From Paenibacillus glucanolyticus NBRC 15330 (GTDB lineage: Bacteria; Bacillota; Bacilli; Paenibacillales; Paenibacillaceae), in contig NZ_BIMC01000003.1 of the NCBI RefSeq assembly GCF_004000885.1, positions 310,001-374,000 of the forward strand: 64,000 bases of DNA. Direction: 5' to 3'. Numbering within the stretch: position 1 is the stretch's first letter; the number at the start of each line of letters is the position of its first letter. A program made the position numbers and the translations under genes. The notes beneath the pieces were generated by a model. The model was not told the origin of the DNA. It did no database searches and saw nothing but the letters and a program-made list of their open reading frames with translations. Positions 7,042 to 15,864 of the stretch are shown here, piece after piece.

Positions 7042-8816
7042 TGGGAAAAGATCTGCTGGGATACAAGGGCGCCAAGATCGTATTTTTCCTTGTCGCCGTA
7101 TGTACTCTGGCACAGAGCATGGCCATCCTCCTGCAAGCCAAATGGCTGGCGGAAGCCATATCCGCCCTGTTCGCGGGATCCACGCTGCAGGAGCAGGGGG
7201 AGACCATTGCCTTGTTCCTGCTTGCTTTTCTGGCACGCCACGGCATTTTCACCGTGCAGCAAGGAATTGCACAGCGTTTTGCCGAGGAGACGGGCACGAG
7301 CCTGAGGAAGCAGCTTCTGGAGGAGCTGTTTCGGAACGGGCCGTCCTTTGTCCGGTCGGAAGGAACAGGCCATGTGGTTACGCTTGTGCTGGAGGGCATC
7401 GGCAAGTTCCGCAAATATGCGGAGCTGACCATACCTCGCATGATGGGGGCGGGCATTACCCCTGCGCTGGTATGGCTGTACGTATTCATGACGGACCGGA
7501 TCTCGGGCATTATTCTGCTGGTGACCATGCCGATCCTGATCGTGTTTCTCATCCTCGTGGGACTTGCCGCGAGAAAGCAGACCGAGCAGCAGCTGGATTC
7601 CTACCAGATGCTCTCCAATCATTTCGTGGATTCGCTGCGTGGTTTGACCACTCTGAAGTTCCTGGGACAGAGCCGCAAGCACAGCGGGAGCATAGGGCAG
7701 GTCAGCGAGGGATATAGGGCTGCGACCATGCGGACCCTGCGCGTTGCGTTTCTGTCGTCCTTTGCACTGGATTTCTTCACGATGCTGTCGGTAGCGTCCG
7801 TAGCGGTAAACCTGGGCTTGCGCCTCATTAACGGCAGCCTGGAGCTGCTGCCTGCACTCCTCATCCTGATCCTGGCACCGGAGTATTTTCTTCCGGTGCG
7901 CATGGTCGGGGCTGACTTTCATGCAACGCTGGACGGCAAGCAGGCAGGGGAAGCGATGCAATTCATCGTCCGGGAGGCCCGGAAAGAGCGCTCGGAGGCT
8001 CAAACCGGTGCAACATTTAAAATTAAAGATAATATCCCGGCATCTACTGGCTCCAAGCCGCGGTTCCAATGGGAGAAGAGCAGCGTACTTGAGCTGTCCG
8101 GCATCGGACTGCAGCATGCAGGGGCGGGTCCTGCCTCCTTGGAGGACGTCAGCTTCCGAATATCGGGTCAAGGCCGGATCGGCATCGTCGGAGAGAGCGG
8201 GGCGGGTAAATCCACGCTGATCGAACTATTAGGCGGGTTTATGACGCCTACATCCGGTGAGATGAAGCTGAGCGGCGTGAAGCTGGGGCATTCCAGCCGG
8301 CGCGAGTGGCGAAGTGAGGTCACCTATATGCCGCAGCAGCCGTATTTGTTCAGCGCCAGCTTGGAGGACAATGTGCGCTTCTATGCGCCGGACGCTTCAA
8401 GGGCTCAGGTTGAAGCGGCAGTTGAAGCGGCCGGCCTGGCCGAGCTGGTGAACAGCCTGCCTGGCGGTCTGGCCGAGATGATCGGCGGAGGCGGGCGGAC
8501 TTTAAGCGGCGGTCAGGCACAGCGCGTTGCCCTTGCCCGAGCGCTGCTCGGCGGTCGGCAGGTTCTTCTGCTCGATGAACCGACGGCACATCTGGACATT
8601 GAGACCGAGTATGAGCTGAAGGAGACGATGCTGTCCCTTTTTCAGGATAAATGGGTATTTCTTGCAACGCACAGGCTGCACTGGATGCGGGATATGGATT
8701 ACATCATCGTTCTGCATCAGGGGCGCGTAGCCGAAACAGGAACCCATGACGAGCTTATGGCAAGGCGGGGCGTATATCATGGATTGATTACATCGCAGAT
8801 GGAGGGAGTACAATGA
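7041..8816 (+). CDS. cydD: Thiol/haem ABC exporter subunit CydD
   Basis: A 591-residue ABC half-transporter needed for cytochrome bd assembly. In Escherichia coli CydDC exports cysteine and glutathione, and a haem-linked role has also been proposed. Residues 1-320 form the six-helix membrane domain. The nucleotide-binding domain has Walker A GESGAGKST, signature LSGGQAQR, Walker B VLLLDEPTAHLD and H-loop ATHR. It is encoded directly after cydB and overlaps cydC by four bases (ATGA), so the two half-transporters are made together. All catalytic motifs are intact. Confidence 0.95.
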   Translation: MGKDLLGYKGAKIVFFLVAVCTLAQSMAILLQAKWLAEAISALFAGSTLQEQGETIALFLLAFLARHGIFTVQQGIAQRFAEETGTSLRKQLLEELFRNGPSFVRSEGTGHVVTLVLEGIGKFRKYAELTIPRMMGAGITPALVWLYVFMTDRISGIILLVTMPILIVFLILVGLAARKQTEQQLDSYQMLSNHFVDSLRGLTTLKFLGQSRKHSGSIGQVSEGYRAATMRTLRVAFLSSFALDFFTMLSVASVAVNLGLRLINGSLELLPALLILILAPEYFLPVRMVGADFHATLDGKQAGEAMQFIVREARKERSEAQTGATFKIKDNIPASTGSKPRFQWEKSSVLELSGIGLQHAGAGPASLEDVSFRISGQGRIGIVGESGAGKSTLIELLGGFMTPTSGEMKLSGVKLGHSSRREWRSEVTYMPQQPYLFSASLEDNVRFYAPDASRAQVEAAVEAAGLAELVNSLPGGLAEMIGGGGRTLSGGQAQRVALARALLGGRQVLLLDEPTAHLDIETEYELKETMLSLFQDKWVFLATHRLHWMRDMDYIIVLHQGRVAETGTHDELMARRGVYHGLITSQMEGVQ

Positions 8817-10609
8817 AGCAGGAATCGTGGTTTCGGCCTTATGTGACGGCAAACTTCTGGCGTTTTCTGCTGATTGTCGTACTGGGCGTGCTCACCATCC
8901 TGTTTGCGGGGATGCTGATGTTCACGTCCGGGTATTTGATCTCGAAATCGGCACTCCGTCCGGAAAACATCCTGATGGTGTACGTGCCGACGGTAGGGGT
9001 TCGCACCTTCGGCATCGGACGCGCGGTCGTCCATTACGTGGAGCGGCTGGTGGGCCATGACACCATTCTTCGCATCCTGTCCCAGATGCGCCTGCGGCTG
9101 TATCGCATTCTGGAGCCGCAAGCCCTCCGCTTATCCTCCCGATACCGCACCGGGGATCTGCTGGGCGTGCTTTCCGATGATATCGAGTATTTGCAGGATG
9201 TATACATCCGAACGGTCTTCCCATCCATCGTTGCGCTTGTGTTGTATGCCGGAATCATTCTGGCCGTCGGCCTGTTCGACCCGGCATTCGCCCTGCTGCT
9301 TGCGCTGTATGTTGCGGTGCTGATTCTGGCGCTGCCGCTGATATCCCTGCTGCTTACCAAACGGAAGAACCGGGAGATGAAGCAGGCACGGAACAACCTG
9401 TACCAGAAGCTGACCGATGCGGTGCTGGGCATCCATGAATGGTATGTCAGCGGCAGACAGACAGAATTCCTGGCTGGTTATGAGGCGGATGAAGCCGAGG
9501 TAGACCGGACGGACAGATCGCTGAAGCGATGGTCGCGCCTTCGGGGCTGGATCGGCCAATGCATCGTTGCCGTAACGGTGGTGTCGATGGTGTATTGGTC
9601 AGGACGGCAGTACGCGGATGGATCCATGGATGTTACACTGATTGCGGCTTTTGTGCTGGTTGTGTTCCCGTTAATGGACGCATTCCTGCCCGTATCCGAA
9701 GCCGTGGAACGGATTCCGCAGTATGGCCAATCGGTGGCGAGGCTTAAGGGCATCGAAAGCGCCGATGAATCCGATGAGAAGCAGGCACCGCTGCAGCTGC
9801 TGAATAACGAAGAGACCGAGGCGGTTATACGCGGCGGTGTTCATGTGAAGGCGGATGGCATCATGTTCAGCTATGATAGGGCAGCCGCTGGCTCATTTGC
9901 CTTGGAGCCTGTCGGTGCGGGAGAGGCAGGACACACCTTAACCGAGGTATCGCTGGACATTCCCCCTAGGGCCAAAGTGGCCGTTATCGGCCGTTCAGGT
10001 GCCGGGAAGTCCACCCTGCTGCAGCTGATACAGGGGGTGCTGGCGCCATCGTCGGGAAGTCTTACCCTGGGTGGTGTGGAGGCGGCGCGGTTTGGGGACG
10101 AGATCTCTTCCGTTATTGCCGTACTGAATCAGAGCCCGCACTTGTTCGATACGACACTTGCGAACAACATTCGGCTTGGCCGGCCGGAAGCCACGGAGGA
10201 AGAGATACGCGATGCTGCTGCCATGGCGCGGCTGGAGCCGCTGGTGGCTTCTCTCCCGGGTGGACTCGACACCCGCATGCAGGAAGCAGGTCAGCGATTC
10301 TCTGGCGGTGAACGCCAACGCGTGGCTTTAGCCCGAATCCTGCTGCAGGACACGCCCATTGTTATTCTGGACGAACCTACGGTCGGACTGGATCCCATAA
10401 CCGAGCGGGAGCTCCTGTCCACCATCTTCTCCAGCTTGCAGAACCGGACATTGATCTGGGTGACCCATCATCTGGTGGGCGTGGAGCAGATGGATGAGAT
10501 CATATTCATGGAACACGGCCGAATCGCCATGCGTGGCACGCATGATGAACTGATGCGGCACTATCCGCGATATCAACAATTGTACCGGCTGGATTCTCCG
10601 GAACTATAG
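8813..10609 (+). CDS. cydC: Thiol/haem ABC exporter subunit CydC
   Basis: A 598-residue partner of CydD. It has an N-terminal membrane domain of six helices (about 15-310) and a nucleotide-binding domain with Walker A GRSGAGKST, signature FSGGERQR, Walker B IVILDEPTVGLD and H-loop VTHH. A stretch of about 40 residues between the domains (around 320-360) is less conserved in appearance. It is last in the cydABCD operon, with a strong terminator 14 bases after the stop. The heterodimer with CydD is required for functional cytochrome bd at the membrane. Confidence 0.95.
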   Translation: MKQESWFRPYVTANFWRFLLIVVLGVLTILFAGMLMFTSGYLISKSALRPENILMVYVPTVGVRTFGIGRAVVHYVERLVGHDTILRILSQMRLRLYRILEPQALRLSSRYRTGDLLGVLSDDIEYLQDVYIRTVFPSIVALVLYAGIILAVGLFDPAFALLLALYVAVLILALPLISLLLTKRKNREMKQARNNLYQKLTDAVLGIHEWYVSGRQTEFLAGYEADEAEVDRTDRSLKRWSRLRGWIGQCIVAVTVVSMVYWSGRQYADGSMDVTLIAAFVLVVFPLMDAFLPVSEAVERIPQYGQSVARLKGIESADESDEKQAPLQLLNNEETEAVIRGGVHVKADGIMFSYDRAAAGSFALEPVGAGEAGHTLTEVSLDIPPRAKVAVIGRSGAGKSTLLQLIQGVLAPSSGSLTLGGVEAARFGDEISSVIAVLNQSPHLFDTTLANNIRLGRPEATEEEIRDAAAMARLEPLVASLPGGLDTRMQEAGQRFSGGERQRVALARILLQDTPIVILDEPTVGLDPITERELLSTIFSSLQNRTLIWVTHHLVGVEQMDEIIFMEHGRIAMRGTHDELMRHYPRYQQLYRLDSPEL

Positions 10610-10622
10610 AAGGTCCATGGGA

Positions 10623-10658
10623 AGAACCGCCCCTTTTTTCACAGGGGCGGTTCTTTTT
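10623..10658 (+). terminator. Intrinsic terminator of the cydABCD operon
   Basis: AGAACCGCCCCT pairs with AGGGGCGGTTCT, followed by TTTTTG. Confidence 0.92.
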
Positions 10659-10777
10659 GTTCCCATCTTATTTTTCTTATAAGTCTGATAAAAGATCGGA
10701 ATCCACGTTCCTTCTGGAAAGATGTAACATAGTTGTAGCCGATATAAAGGGTTAATTCTCTATTAGGGGTGTGGCGT

Positions 10778-11806
10778 ATGGTGGATTTAGAGCGGTTAAC
10801 CAGCGTGTTCTATCATTTTGCTGAACGGGAATGTCAGGGCTCCAGCGATTTATATGAGTATTTGGCGAGGCATATCGCTGATGATGAAGAGGTGCTGCGA
10901 GTGGCCTCGTTTGTTCGGTCAGGTCAGCCGGTACCCAATATGCTGTTCGGGGCTGTTCAATATTTGCTGCTCCAAGGCGAGGGGGCCGAGCTGAGGTCGT
11001 ATTATCCCGGCCTGGTAGAGCAGCCGCAAGCGATGAAATCGTGTTACCCCCATTTTCGCTCGTTTGTGCTGAAGCACGAAGGGGTACTCATCGAGATTCT
11101 GGAGAGCAAGCGGGTTCAGACGAATGAAGTCCGCCGCTGTGCTTACTTGTATCCGGCGTTCTGCTCGATCTACGACAAAGTCCGCAAGCCGCTTGCCTTG
11201 GTAGAGCTTGGCTGCAGTGCCGGATTGCAGCTGTTATGGGATCAATACAGCTATTCCTATGGTGATGGAGCGAGTTATGGTCATAACGGCTCAAAGGTTC
11301 GCATGACTTCAGAGATCAGGGGGGATCGCCTGCCGCTTCTGCTGCCTTCCAGCCCTCCGGTGGTCTACCGGATGGGGATTGATCTGCATGTGAATGATGT
11401 ACGGAACGCGGAGGATTTCTTGTGGCTGCGCGCCTTAATCTGGCCGGGCTATCATGATCGGGTGACGATGCTGGAGCAGGCTGTGGAGGTGCTCAAACAT
11501 CAATCGGGGATACAGTTTCGGGAAGGGGACGGGACCGAGCTGCTGCCTGAAATTGTGAGGGTCATCCCGGAGGAGGCCGTTATCTGCGTATTTCACACGC
11601 ATGTGGCCAATCAGATTCCGGAGACGTCCAAACGCCGCCTGCTGCAGCATCTGAGCGAGATCGGGAAGACGCGTGATATTGTACATGTCTACAACAATAT
11701 GTGGGATGGCGATCTCCATGCCGATTATATTCTTGGGGGCGTGCTAAGCGAGTATACGATCGCGCGGACGGATGGGCATGCACGCTGGTTCGAGTGGTTG
11801 TTATAA
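10778..11806 (+). CDS. DUF2332 family protein
   Basis: A 342-residue cytoplasmic protein that resembles the DUF2332 family, whose function is not established. Visible features are an N-terminal helical region, LVELGCSAGLQLLWDQY near residue 150 (a glycine-rich segment like the SAM-binding loop of methyltransferases), GIDLHVND, LIWPGYHDR and a late VICVFHTHVANQIP strand. These resemble a Rossmann-type methyltransferase fold, but no catalytic motif is certain. I chose ATG 10778, seven bases after AGGGGT; an in-frame GTG at 10769 lies too close to that site. It stands alone between the cyd terminator and the fumarase region. Confidence 0.75.
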   Translation: MVDLERLTSVFYHFAERECQGSSDLYEYLARHIADDEEVLRVASFVRSGQPVPNMLFGAVQYLLLQGEGAELRSYYPGLVEQPQAMKSCYPHFRSFVLKHEGVLIEILESKRVQTNEVRRCAYLYPAFCSIYDKVRKPLALVELGCSAGLQLLWDQYSYSYGDGASYGHNGSKVRMTSEIRGDRLPLLLPSSPPVVYRMGIDLHVNDVRNAEDFLWLRALIWPGYHDRVTMLEQAVEVLKHQSGIQFREGDGTELLPEIVRVIPEEAVICVFHTHVANQIPETSKRRLLQHLSEIGKTRDIVHVYNNMWDGDLHADYILGGVLSEYTIARTDGHARWFEWLL

Positions 11807-11858
11807 AGCGCATGAATCTATATTTTTTCTTGGGCAAGTCTGTGTCATAATAGGAGAG

Positions 11859-12073
11859 ATGGAATATAAAGCGTTTACGTTATTTCATGGAGCGGAAGAC
11901 AGCGCGGCTTCAACGACAAGCGGCGGAAGCTTGCCCATGAAGTCTGGTTTCCAGGTTGTTTTTGACAAGAGCCATCATGTTATCTTAGAGAACTTGGAAA
12001 TGAGGGCAAGACGGAGTTCAATCTGCCGATTTCGAGAGTGAGGACTGGCAATAAGCTCCCGTTCCATGGATAG
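11859..12073 (+). pseudogene. Small hypothetical gene, apparently frameshifted
   Basis: One frame reads MEYKAFTLFHGAEDSAAS through VVFDKSHHVILENLE and then degenerates. If one A is added in the run near 11998-12000, the reading continues as NEGKTEFNLPISRVRTGNKLPFHG and ends at TAG 12071-12073, giving a sensible protein of about 71 residues. The spaced charged and hydrophobic pattern on both sides of the break looks like real coding sequence. It could be a decayed gene or a single-base sequencing error. AGGAG at 11852-11856 is very close to the ATG. I do not recognise the family. Confidence 0.4.
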
Positions 12074-12106
12074 CCTAAACTAAAGATGCCAAAGGAGGAA
12101 GTTGGG

Positions 12107-13495
12107 ATGGATTACCGTATTGAGAAGGATACCTTAGGTGAGGTTAGAGTGCCTGCGGACAAGCTGTGGGCGGCACAGACGCAGCGCAGCTCCGAGAATT
12201 TCCGGATTGGAACCGAAACGATGCCGAAGGAGATTATTTCGGCGTTTGCAATATTGAAGAAAAGCGCGGCGATTGTGAATGGCAAGCTGGGCAAGCTGGA
12301 CGCGGACAAAGTGGATGCCATTACGACCGCAGCCGATGAGATTGTGGCCGGCAAGTGGGATGCGCATTTCCCGTTGGTCGTTTGGCAGACAGGCAGCGGC
12401 ACGCAGTCCAATATGAATGTGAACGAGGTCATTGCGAATCGGGCCAACCAGCTGCTGGAGCAAAAGGGCAGCGCCCTGCGTGTTCATCCCAACGATGACG
12501 TCAATAAATCCCAAAGCTCCAATGATACCTTCCCGACGGCGATGCATATGGCATCCGTTGTCGCTGTAGAAGAGCATGTACTGCCTGCGCTTCGCCGCTT
12601 GAAGAAAACACTTGAGAAGAAAAGCGAGGAGTACAAAGACCTGATCAAAATCGGCCGCACGCATCTTCAGGATGCCACCCCGCTGACGCTTGGACAGGAG
12701 ATCAGCGGATGGCATCGGATGCTGGAGAAATGTGAATTGATGCTGTCCTCATCCGTAGAACCGATGCGCGAGCTGGCGATTGGCGGCACGGCCGTTGGTA
12801 CCGGGATTAATGCCCATCCGAAATTCGGAGAAATGACGGCAGCCGAAATCAGCATGCAGATCGGAAAAAGCTACACCTCTGCCAGCAACAAGTTCCATTC
12901 GCTGACAAGCCATGATGAGATCGTATTTGCACACGGGGCGCTGAAGGCACTGGCTGCCGATTTGATGAAGATTGCCAACGACGTTCGCTGGCTGGCAAGC
13001 GGTCCTCGTTCCGGCATCGGCGAGCTGACCATTCCTGCCAATGAGCCTGGCAGCTCCATTATGCCGGGCAAAGTGAATCCGACCCAGAGTGAAGCACTCA
13101 CGATGGTGGTCTGCCAAGTGATGGGCAATGATGCAACCATCGGCTTTGCGGCAAGCCAGGGTAATTTTGAGCTGAACGTATTCAAGCCGGTTATCATCTA
13201 TAACTTCCTGCAGTCCGTACGCCTGCTGGCAGATGCCATGGATTCGTTCGACCAGAACTGTGCGATCGGCATTGAAGCCAACCTGGATGTCATCCGGGGG
13301 AACATGGAACGGTCGCTGATGCTGGTGACGGCGCTGAATCCGCATATCGGATATGAGAATGCAGCAGCCATTGCAAAACAAGCGCACAAAGAAGGCACAA
13401 CGCTCCGTGAAGCGGCTCTGGCCAGCGGACTGTTAAGCGCGGAGGATTTCGACCGGATTGTCCGTCCGGAAGAAATGATTCATCCGAAGGAATAG
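12107..13495 (+). CDS. fumC: Fumarate hydratase, class II
   Basis: A 462-residue class II fumarase that interconverts fumarate and malate in the TCA cycle as a cytoplasmic homotetramer. The fumarase/aspartase signature [13 protein letters not shown] (about residues 317-329) is exact. Upstream are [21 protein letters not shown] and [21 protein letters not shown], both substrate-binding segments, and [20 protein letters not shown] with the catalytic histidine region. Aspartase is less likely given the [11 protein letters not shown] and [11 protein letters not shown] sequences. I chose ATG 12107, nine bases after AAAGGAGG, over the ATG at 12086 that lies upstream of that site. It is monocistronic, with its own terminator. 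Confidence 0.96.
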   Translation: MDYRIEKDTLGEVRVPADKLWAAQTQRSSENFRIGTETMPKEIISAFAILKKSAAIVNGKLGKLDADKVDAITTAADEIVAGKWDAHFPLVVWQTGSGTQSNMNVNEVIANRANQLLEQKGSALRVHPNDDVNKSQSSNDTFPTAMHMASVVAVEEHVLPALRRLKKTLEKKSEEYKDLIKIGRTHLQDATPLTLGQEISGWHRMLEKCELMLSSSVEPMRELAIGGTAVGTGINAHPKFGEMTAAEISMQIGKSYTSASNKFHSLTSHDEIVFAHGALKALAADLMKIANDVRWLASGPRSGIGELTIPANEPGSSIMPGKVNPTQSEALTMVVCQVMGNDATIGFAASQGNFELNVFKPVIIYNFLQSVRLLADAMDSFDQNCAIGIEANLDVIRGNMERSLMLVTALNPHIGYENAAAIAKQAHKEGTTLREAALASGLLSAEDFDRIVRPEEMIHPKE

Positions 13496-13530
13496 GCGCC
13501 GAGCTTTCGCGAGGCATCTGTTTGACTACG

Positions 13531-13565
13531 AGCCCATTTCACTGCGGTGAAGTGGGCTTATTGTT
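13531..13565 (+). terminator. Intrinsic terminator after fumC
   Basis: AGCCCATTTCAC pairs with GTGAAGTGGGCT (one G-U), followed by TATTGTTT. Confidence 0.8.
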
Positions 13566-13638
13566 TATCCATCGGCCGAAGGCGGTTATAATTAGGGTGT
13601 CAGATTTTACAATCATACATAAATCATGGGGATAAAGG

Positions 13639-14688
13639 ATGGATGATAACTTGAGGAAACATCAGTGGTTTGCAGCATTGCTCTCCCTGATCTGCACCGG
13701 GCTCGGGATGTTTTATATCGGGACACCGGGCATGATCATCGGCGGGGTGCTGCTTATGGCGCTTCAGGGAGCGGCTCTTTATATTTTTTTCATCACATTA
13801 GGTTTCTTGGGCTTGATTATTGGCCCGCTGGTCATTGTCCTTCATATTGTAGGACTCATTATACCCATCGTTTACTTCAACTACCGATCGCCGAAGAAAC
13901 CGATGTTCGACGAGAAGCGGCGGCGCCAGCTCTCCTCACCTTGGAAAATCATCCTGAGGACGTTAATCGGACTGGCCCTGTTCGCCGGGTCCATATATGG
14001 CGGGTACACCTGGGGATCTTCCCCTTTCATGAAGACGGCAGCGGAGAAACGGGTGGTTCAGGAAGCGGCTGAGTCTTATCTGGAACAGAAGTACAGCGAG
14101 CCCTTCAAGGTAACGGAAGTAAGTTATACCTGGGCTGTCAGTTCGTATAATCTTAGAGCCCATTCTGAGCAGGCGCCTGATCTGGAGTTTACCCTAAACA
14201 GTGATGATGGCAGCCCGCCTACCCTATCGAATGATACTTATCTGAACTTGCTCTGGGGGAAGCAGCTTGAAGAGCAATTGAAGCCACTGCTGGACGAGCT
14301 GTATCCAAACCAGGCTTTTGCGCAAGCCTACGTATTCTCGGATTCCGAGACGCTTGAGCGCAATTATAACAGCCTTGGCCAGGGGGCGGATGGAGCAGTT
14401 CGTCAGAATGTAAGTTTAATCGTATTTGCGGATCTCACCGCGGCTAATCTTCCAGAGGAGCAGGAGCGTGTGCTGGAGCTGATACGAAAGCTGCCTTCCG
14501 TGACCGTAAAGGGGGAAACGGACCTTCAGATCAATTACTATCCTTCGGATTTGAATACGCCCGATACTGCGAAGAAGATAGGGCAGGATTTTGATTATAT
14601 GAGAGGGTTGCCGAGTACCCATTTTTTCAGAGAGTTCGATATTTCGAAAATGGCGTCTGCGGATGATATCGAGATCAGAGAGATGTAA
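13639..14688 (+). CDS. Hypothetical membrane protein
   Basis: A 349-residue protein not recognised with confidence. Three hydrophobic segments (about 10-30, 32-55 and 57-78) include the G-rich GLGMFYIGTPGMIIGG, which recalls TM2-type domains. After a basic loop (SPKKPMFDEKRRRQ) comes a fourth helix near 110-128 and then a soluble C-terminal domain of about 220 residues that should face outward. That domain has alternating strands (KVTEVSYTWAV, LEFTLNSDD, QNVSLIVFADL) and resembles YfjL-like or PepSY-like surface domains only in general shape. It is monocistronic, followed by a terminator. Confidence 0.7.
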   Translation: MDDNLRKHQWFAALLSLICTGLGMFYIGTPGMIIGGVLLMALQGAALYIFFITLGFLGLIIGPLVIVLHIVGLIIPIVYFNYRSPKKPMFDEKRRRQLSSPWKIILRTLIGLALFAGSIYGGYTWGSSPFMKTAAEKRVVQEAAESYLEQKYSEPFKVTEVSYTWAVSSYNLRAHSEQAPDLEFTLNSDDGSPPTLSNDTYLNLLWGKQLEEQLKPLLDELYPNQAFAQAYVFSDSETLERNYNSLGQGADGAVRQNVSLIVFADLTAANLPEEQERVLELIRKLPSVTVKGETDLQINYYPSDLNTPDTAKKIGQDFDYMRGLPSTHFFREFDISKMASADDIEIREM

Positions 14689-14721
14689 TCAAGATGACGG
14701 AGTTCAGCTCTTCTTATGATA

Positions 14722-14766
14722 AGAAGCCTGGCAGAGTCTATGACTCGGCTTGGCTTCTTTTTTTGA
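14722..14766 (+). terminator. Intrinsic terminator after the membrane protein gene
   Basis: AAGAAGCC pairs with GGCTTCTT and an inner GAGTC/GACTC stem, followed by a seven-T run. It may also serve the convergent minus-strand gene at 14790. Confidence 0.82.
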
Positions 14767-14789
14767 TTGTGTGAGTCATCATCGTACCG

Positions 14790-15347
14790 TTAGTTCCTGG
14801 ACAGATCAATTACGTGTTCTTTCTTTGTTCGTGAAATGGTCAGTTTCAGGTTGAAGGCCTTGGCCATGTCGCGTACAGGGACGTACAGGGTGTTTTTTGT
14901 GAAAACAGGTCCTTCGTATTTGCTCTCATCCAGCTTGCAAGAGTCCGATGCTTCCGGGCACAGCAGCTCCGGTTCATAGATGTTGATGTCATTGACACTC
15001 ATCTCTTGGGTTGCCTTCCGCACGATCGTATACCCCCGGCTTGCGTTGCCCCATACCGATATGTGGGGAGCGCTTGGAGCCTTCAGATCATATTGATGGA
15101 AGTGGTCCAGTTCCGCTTGCAGAGAATAGGAAATCTCGTACCCGAGTGCCTCAGCTAACCCTTGGAGAGGAACATAGGCCTTGCCTTGGCGAATATATAC
15201 GTCATTCATGAGTGTGCCTGCTACGTTTACGGAATAGCTCGGAGCGGCGGCGGCGGCGTCAACGTCCGCTTGCTCGCTGCTCCAGATGAGCGAAGTTGCT
15301 AACAGGACGCTTGTGAGGGCAAATAGAGATATTTTTCTGAATGTCAC
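14790..15347 (-). CDS. Secreted protein with copper-amine-oxidase-like stalk domain
   Basis: A 185-residue exported protein. The signal peptide (MTFRKISLFALTSVLLATSLIWSSEQADVDAAAAA) has a cleavage region near residue 30. VNVAGTLMNDVYIRQGKAYVPLQGLAEALGYEISY (about 40-75) and TKNTLYVPVRDMAKAFNLKLTISR (about 150-173) are the paired YVPL/YVPVRD repeats of the copper amine oxidase N-terminal domain family, common on Paenibacillus surface proteins. Between them sits an insert with two cysteines (LLCPEASDSCKL) that could form a disulphide. There is no enzymatic domain, so it is probably a wall-associated or extracellular binding protein. Confidence 0.75.
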   Translation of the reverse strand: MTFRKISLFALTSVLLATSLIWSSEQADVDAAAAAPSYSVNVAGTLMNDVYIRQGKAYVPLQGLAEALGYEISYSLQAELDHFHQYDLKAPSAPHISVWGNASRGYTIVRKATQEMSVNDINIYEPELLCPEASDSCKLDESKYEGPVFTKNTLYVPVRDMAKAFNLKLTISRTKKEHVIDLSRN

Positions 15348-15583
15348 GGCAGTGATAACCTCCTTGAATACGGGATGAATTCAGGCATTCGGTAAGCTGC
15401 CAGTATAGGGCAGCCAGCTCCTACTATAATAGACGCTCCTTCTGGCTGATTGGTTAGCTGTCATATCGGAAAAAAAGGTATGTTTGTAAGGTATGCTTGT
15501 TTTATTCTGCGAAGGAGAAGATGAGAGAGGATGCTGTGGTTTGCCGTAGTTGCTAGATTCATTTCAATAGGCACAGATTTATA

Positions 15584-15600
15584 TGTTATATAATATAACA
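15584..15600 (+). promoter_or_regulatory. GlnR/TnrA box 1
   Basis: TGTTATATAATATAACA fits TGTNA-N7-TNACA exactly and extends to a 21-bp near-perfect palindrome (15582-15602). GlnR and TnrA are the nitrogen regulators of Bacilli. It lies about 270 bp ahead of the secreted amidase. Confidence 0.8.
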
Positions 15601-15646
15601 TATTATTTATGATAGGAGATGTTTGTTTATGCTATTTAGAGTATAA

Positions 15647-15663
15647 TGTTATTTTAATTAACA
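15647..15663 (+). promoter_or_regulatory. GlnR/TnrA box 2
   Basis: TGTTATTTTAATTAACA fits TGTNA-N7-TNACA exactly. Its centre is 63 bp (six helical turns) from box 1, so both face the same side of the DNA. Possible -10 boxes lie nearby (TATAAT 15642-15647, TATACT 15682-15687); I could not assign the promoter. Confidence 0.8.
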
Positions 15664-15791
15664 TATATATCCTTCTTTCATTATACTATACGAATCTATA
15701 AAAAGAGGAAATTGTTTAATAAATGAATGAAAATAAGTGATAATCACCGATATGTATATAATAATGCGCTTACATTATCGAATTCAAAGAT

Positions 15792-15808
15792 TGTTAGGTT
15801 AATTTACA
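15792..15808 (+). promoter_or_regulatory. GlnR/TnrA box 3
   Basis: TGTTAGGTTAATTTACA also fits TGTNA-N7-TNACA and is less symmetric than boxes 1 and 2. It lies about 57 bp ahead of the amidase start, probably downstream of the promoter. In Paenibacillus nif regulation a downstream GlnR site is repressive. The same stretch forms half of a 9-bp inverted repeat, TTGTTAGGT (15791-15799) with ACCTAACAA (15831-15839). Confidence 0.6.
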
Positions 15809-15864
15809 TGATCTATGATAGTCACTAACTACCTAACAACATCGATAGATTGGAGCGTGCGTCA

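Noticed and set aside
6990..8171. 393-residue open frame on the minus strand
   Set aside because: It lies opposite cydD, which has all ABC motifs and a coupled start. It lacks a ribosome site or recognisable domains.
11772..12041. Intact 89-residue gene
   Set aside because: The N-terminal 29 residues overlap an AT-rich leader and the C-terminus turns into unlikely Arg/Ser-rich sequence; the frameshift reading is more sensible.
15791..15839. Terminator from the inverted repeat TTGTTAGGT / ACCTAACAA
   Set aside because: The loop is 31 bases and no T run follows. The first arm is part of a GlnR/TnrA box, so operator use is more likely.
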